Source: an uncultured Lachnospiraceae bacterium (GTDB lineage: Bacteria > Bacillota > Clostridia > Lachnospirales > Lachnospiraceae). From it: DNA of 64,000 bases. Location of the stretch: positions 124,001 through 188,000 of the forward strand of contig CALWRS010000002.1 of the NCBI GenBank assembly GCA_944384025.1, in the 5' to 3' direction. Positions within the stretch are counted from its first letter, which is position 1, and the number at the start of each line of letters is the position of its first letter. A program made the translations under genes and the position numbers. Shown here piece by piece: positions 62,708 through 64,000 of the stretch. Below the pieces are notes generated by a model, which saw nothing but the letters and a program-made list of their open reading frames with translations, had not been told where the DNA came from and ran no database searches.

Positions 62708-63907
62708 ATGGCACTTACGTTATCGAAAAAAGGGCAGGCAGTAAAGCCTTCCTCTACTTTGGCAATTACGGCAAAAGCAAAGGCGTTAAAAGCGGAAGGG
62801 ATGGATGTTGTTGGATTTGGCGCAGGAGAACCGGATTTTAACACGCCGGAGCATATCTGCCAAGCTGCTGTTAAAGCAATTGAAAATGGATTCACGAAAT
62901 ATACGGCTGCGGCAGGAATGCCGGAGTTAAAAAAAGCTGTCAGCGAGAAATTTGCAAAAGTTAATAAGCTTACCTATGCGCCGGAGCAGTGCGTAATCAG
63001 CAACGGAGGCAAACACGCGCTCACAAACGTTTTCGAAGCTATTTTAAATCCGGGAGACGAAGTAATTATCCCGGCTCCTTTTTGGCTGAGCTATCCGGAA
63101 ATCGTAAAGCTTGCGGACGGCGTTCCGGTAATTGTACGCTGTAGCGCAGAGCAAAATTATAAAATCACACCGCAGCAGCTTGCGGAAGCTTGTACGGAAA
63201 AGACAAAGGCATTTATTTTAAACAGCCCGAACAACCCGACCGGTATGGTATACAGCCGGGAAGAACTTTTGGCGCTTGCAAAAGTAATTGTGGAAAAGCA
63301 GATTTATGTTGTTTCGGATGAAATCTACGAAAGCCTCGTTTACGACGACAAGGAATTTGTCAGCATCGGCTCTTTGGGCGAGGACATTCTTGCTCTTACG
63401 ATTACCTGCAACGGTATGGCAAAAGGCTACGCAATGACCGGCTGGAGAATCGGCTACACGGGAGCGCCGCTTGCGGTTGCTAAAGTAATGGGCAGCATCC
63501 AAAGCCATCAGACGAGCAATCCAAACTCCATTGCGCAGGCAGCTTCCTTAGAAGCGCTTTCCGGCCCACAGGAATCTGTTGCGTTTATGCGGACGGAATT
63601 TGACAAGAGAAGAAATTACATTATAGAGCGTATTAATGCAATGCCATACATTCGGGCGATTCGTCCAGAAGGCGCTTTTTATGTATTTGCAGACGTTTCG
63701 AAAGTAATTGGAAAATCCTGCGGGGAAACGCAGATTACGGACGTTAGCGTTATGGCGAAAATCCTGATTGAAAACTATCTGACGGCAGTAATTCCTTGTG
63801 CAGATTTTGGCTTCGCGGATCATATTCGTCTGTCGTATGCGATTAGCATGGAGCAGATCAAAAAGGGAATGGATCGAATCGAGCAGTTTTTAAAAGATCT
63901 GCATTAA
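62708..63907 (+). CDS. PLP-dependent aspartate aminotransferase (subgroup Ib, AspB-like)
   Basis: Transfers the amino group between aspartate and 2-oxoglutarate; relatives may use other amino acids or prephenate. 399 residues from the ATG at 62708 (an in-frame ATG at 62672 lacks a good site). Fold-type I blocks: VVGFGAGEPDFNTPEHI, FTKYTAAAGMPELKKAV, LNSPNNPTGMVYSREEL, SDEIYESLVYD and the PLP-lysine region GMAKGYAMTGWRIGYTG. The C-terminus has HIRLSYAISMEQIKKGMDRI. It lies 18 bases before the proC-like gene. Confidence 0.95.
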   Translation: MALTLSKKGQAVKPSSTLAITAKAKALKAEGMDVVGFGAGEPDFNTPEHICQAAVKAIENGFTKYTAAAGMPELKKAVSEKFAKVNKLTYAPEQCVISNGGKHALTNVFEAILNPGDEVIIPAPFWLSYPEIVKLADGVPVIVRCSAEQNYKITPQQLAEACTEKTKAFILNSPNNPTGMVYSREELLALAKVIVEKQIYVVSDEIYESLVYDDKEFVSIGSLGEDILALTITCNGMAKGYAMTGWRIGYTGAPLAVAKVMGSIQSHQTSNPNSIAQAASLEALSGPQESVAFMRTEFDKRRNYIIERINAMPYIRAIRPEGAFYVFADVSKVIGKSCGETQITDVSVMAKILIENYLTAVIPCADFGFADHIRLSYAISMEQIKKGMDRIEQFLKDLH

Positions 63908-63925
63908 TTTCTTGGAGGAGAGCAA

Positions 63926-64000
63926 ATGTATAAAATTGGATTTATCGGGGCCGGAAACATGGGGTTCCCGGAAATTAAAGGATCGGTTTCCCTTTTGGGC
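63926..64000 (+). CDS. Pyrroline-5-carboxylate reductase-like protein, N-terminus only (runs off window)
   Basis: 25 codons after a GGAGGAGAGCAA site. The first residues, MYKIGFIGAGNMGFPEIKG, form the beta-alpha dinucleotide-binding start with G-x-G-x-x-G seen in ProC. Proline-pathway genes proB and proA 5 kb upstream fit. Other NAD(P)-binding oxidoreductases share this motif, so the call is provisional. Confidence 0.65.
   Translation, partial: MYKIGFIGAGNMGFPEIKGSVSLLG

Noticed and set aside
1-64000. Insertion sequences, prophage genes and CRISPR arrays.
   Set aside because: No transposase, integrase or phage structural gene and no regularly spaced repeats were seen. The accessory cassette at 44.3-47.95 kb carries no recombinase or clear flanking repeats.

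Overview
The window looks like a chromosomal stretch of a low-GC, endospore-forming, anaerobic Firmicute of the class Clostridia, most like the Lachnospiraceae. Evidence is CodY, a PolC-type polymerase, spore-lineage genes (YlmC/YmxH family, YqfC, YqfD, SpoVB-like flippase), pyruvate formate-lyase with its activase, formate-THF ligase, an AspB-type aminotransferase and Firmicute-style promoters and ribosome binding sites. No genus is claimed. Nearly all genes are on the plus strand; exceptions are pyrI-pyrB-uxaC, a ylmC-like gene, a YczE-like gene and one tRNA.

Layout. 1-1.06 kb: 3' part of fhs. 1.1-8.95 kb: a five-gene MacAB-like ABC export operon (two lipoprotein adaptors, a large FtsX-type permease, two ATPases, the second with an AbrB-like tail), closed by a bidirectional terminator. 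9.0-11.9 kb (minus): pyrBI and uxaC, divergent from a DUF4867 gene. 12.6-19.3 kb: ylmC-like (minus), nrdR, comM-like, a strongly folded RNA segment, dprA, topA, codY. 19.4-38.5 kb: the translation / lipid / isoprenoid / replication cluster rpsB-tsf ... pyrH-frr-uppS-cdsA-dxr-rseP-ispG-polC, split between tsf and pyrH by pflB-pflA and a three-gene sugar ABC importer that lacks its own ATPase. 38.6-44.2 kb: a GT-C-like membrane protein, a YczE-like membrane protein, tRNA-Glu(CTC) and alaS.

44.3-47.95 kb is a distinctly AT-rich accessory cassette: an exported papain-like cysteine peptidase, a membrane-anchored protein of unknown type, and a two-component ABC transporter with overlapping genes. 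It sits between the alaS terminator and the rpsU promoter and is the best candidate for an undescribed system. 48.0-53.1 kb: rpsU, yqfC-yqfD-phoH-ybeY and a SpoVB-like flippase. 53.2-56.7 kb: a secreted protein and two flavoproteins. 56.7-64 kb: proB, 5-formyl-THF cyclo-ligase and proA, then miaB, rny, an aspartate aminotransferase and the first codons of a proC-like gene.

The most striking single gene is polC: all polymerase, OB and PHP signatures are present, but the 3'-5' exonuclease domain normally inserted in the PHP domain is absent, leaving a contiguous PHP domain. Other items worth following are the folded RNA before dprA, the AbrB-tailed ABC ATPase, the internally duplicated adaptor lipoprotein and two operator-like dyads before the sugar importer. 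All calls come from reading the sequence; no database search was run.
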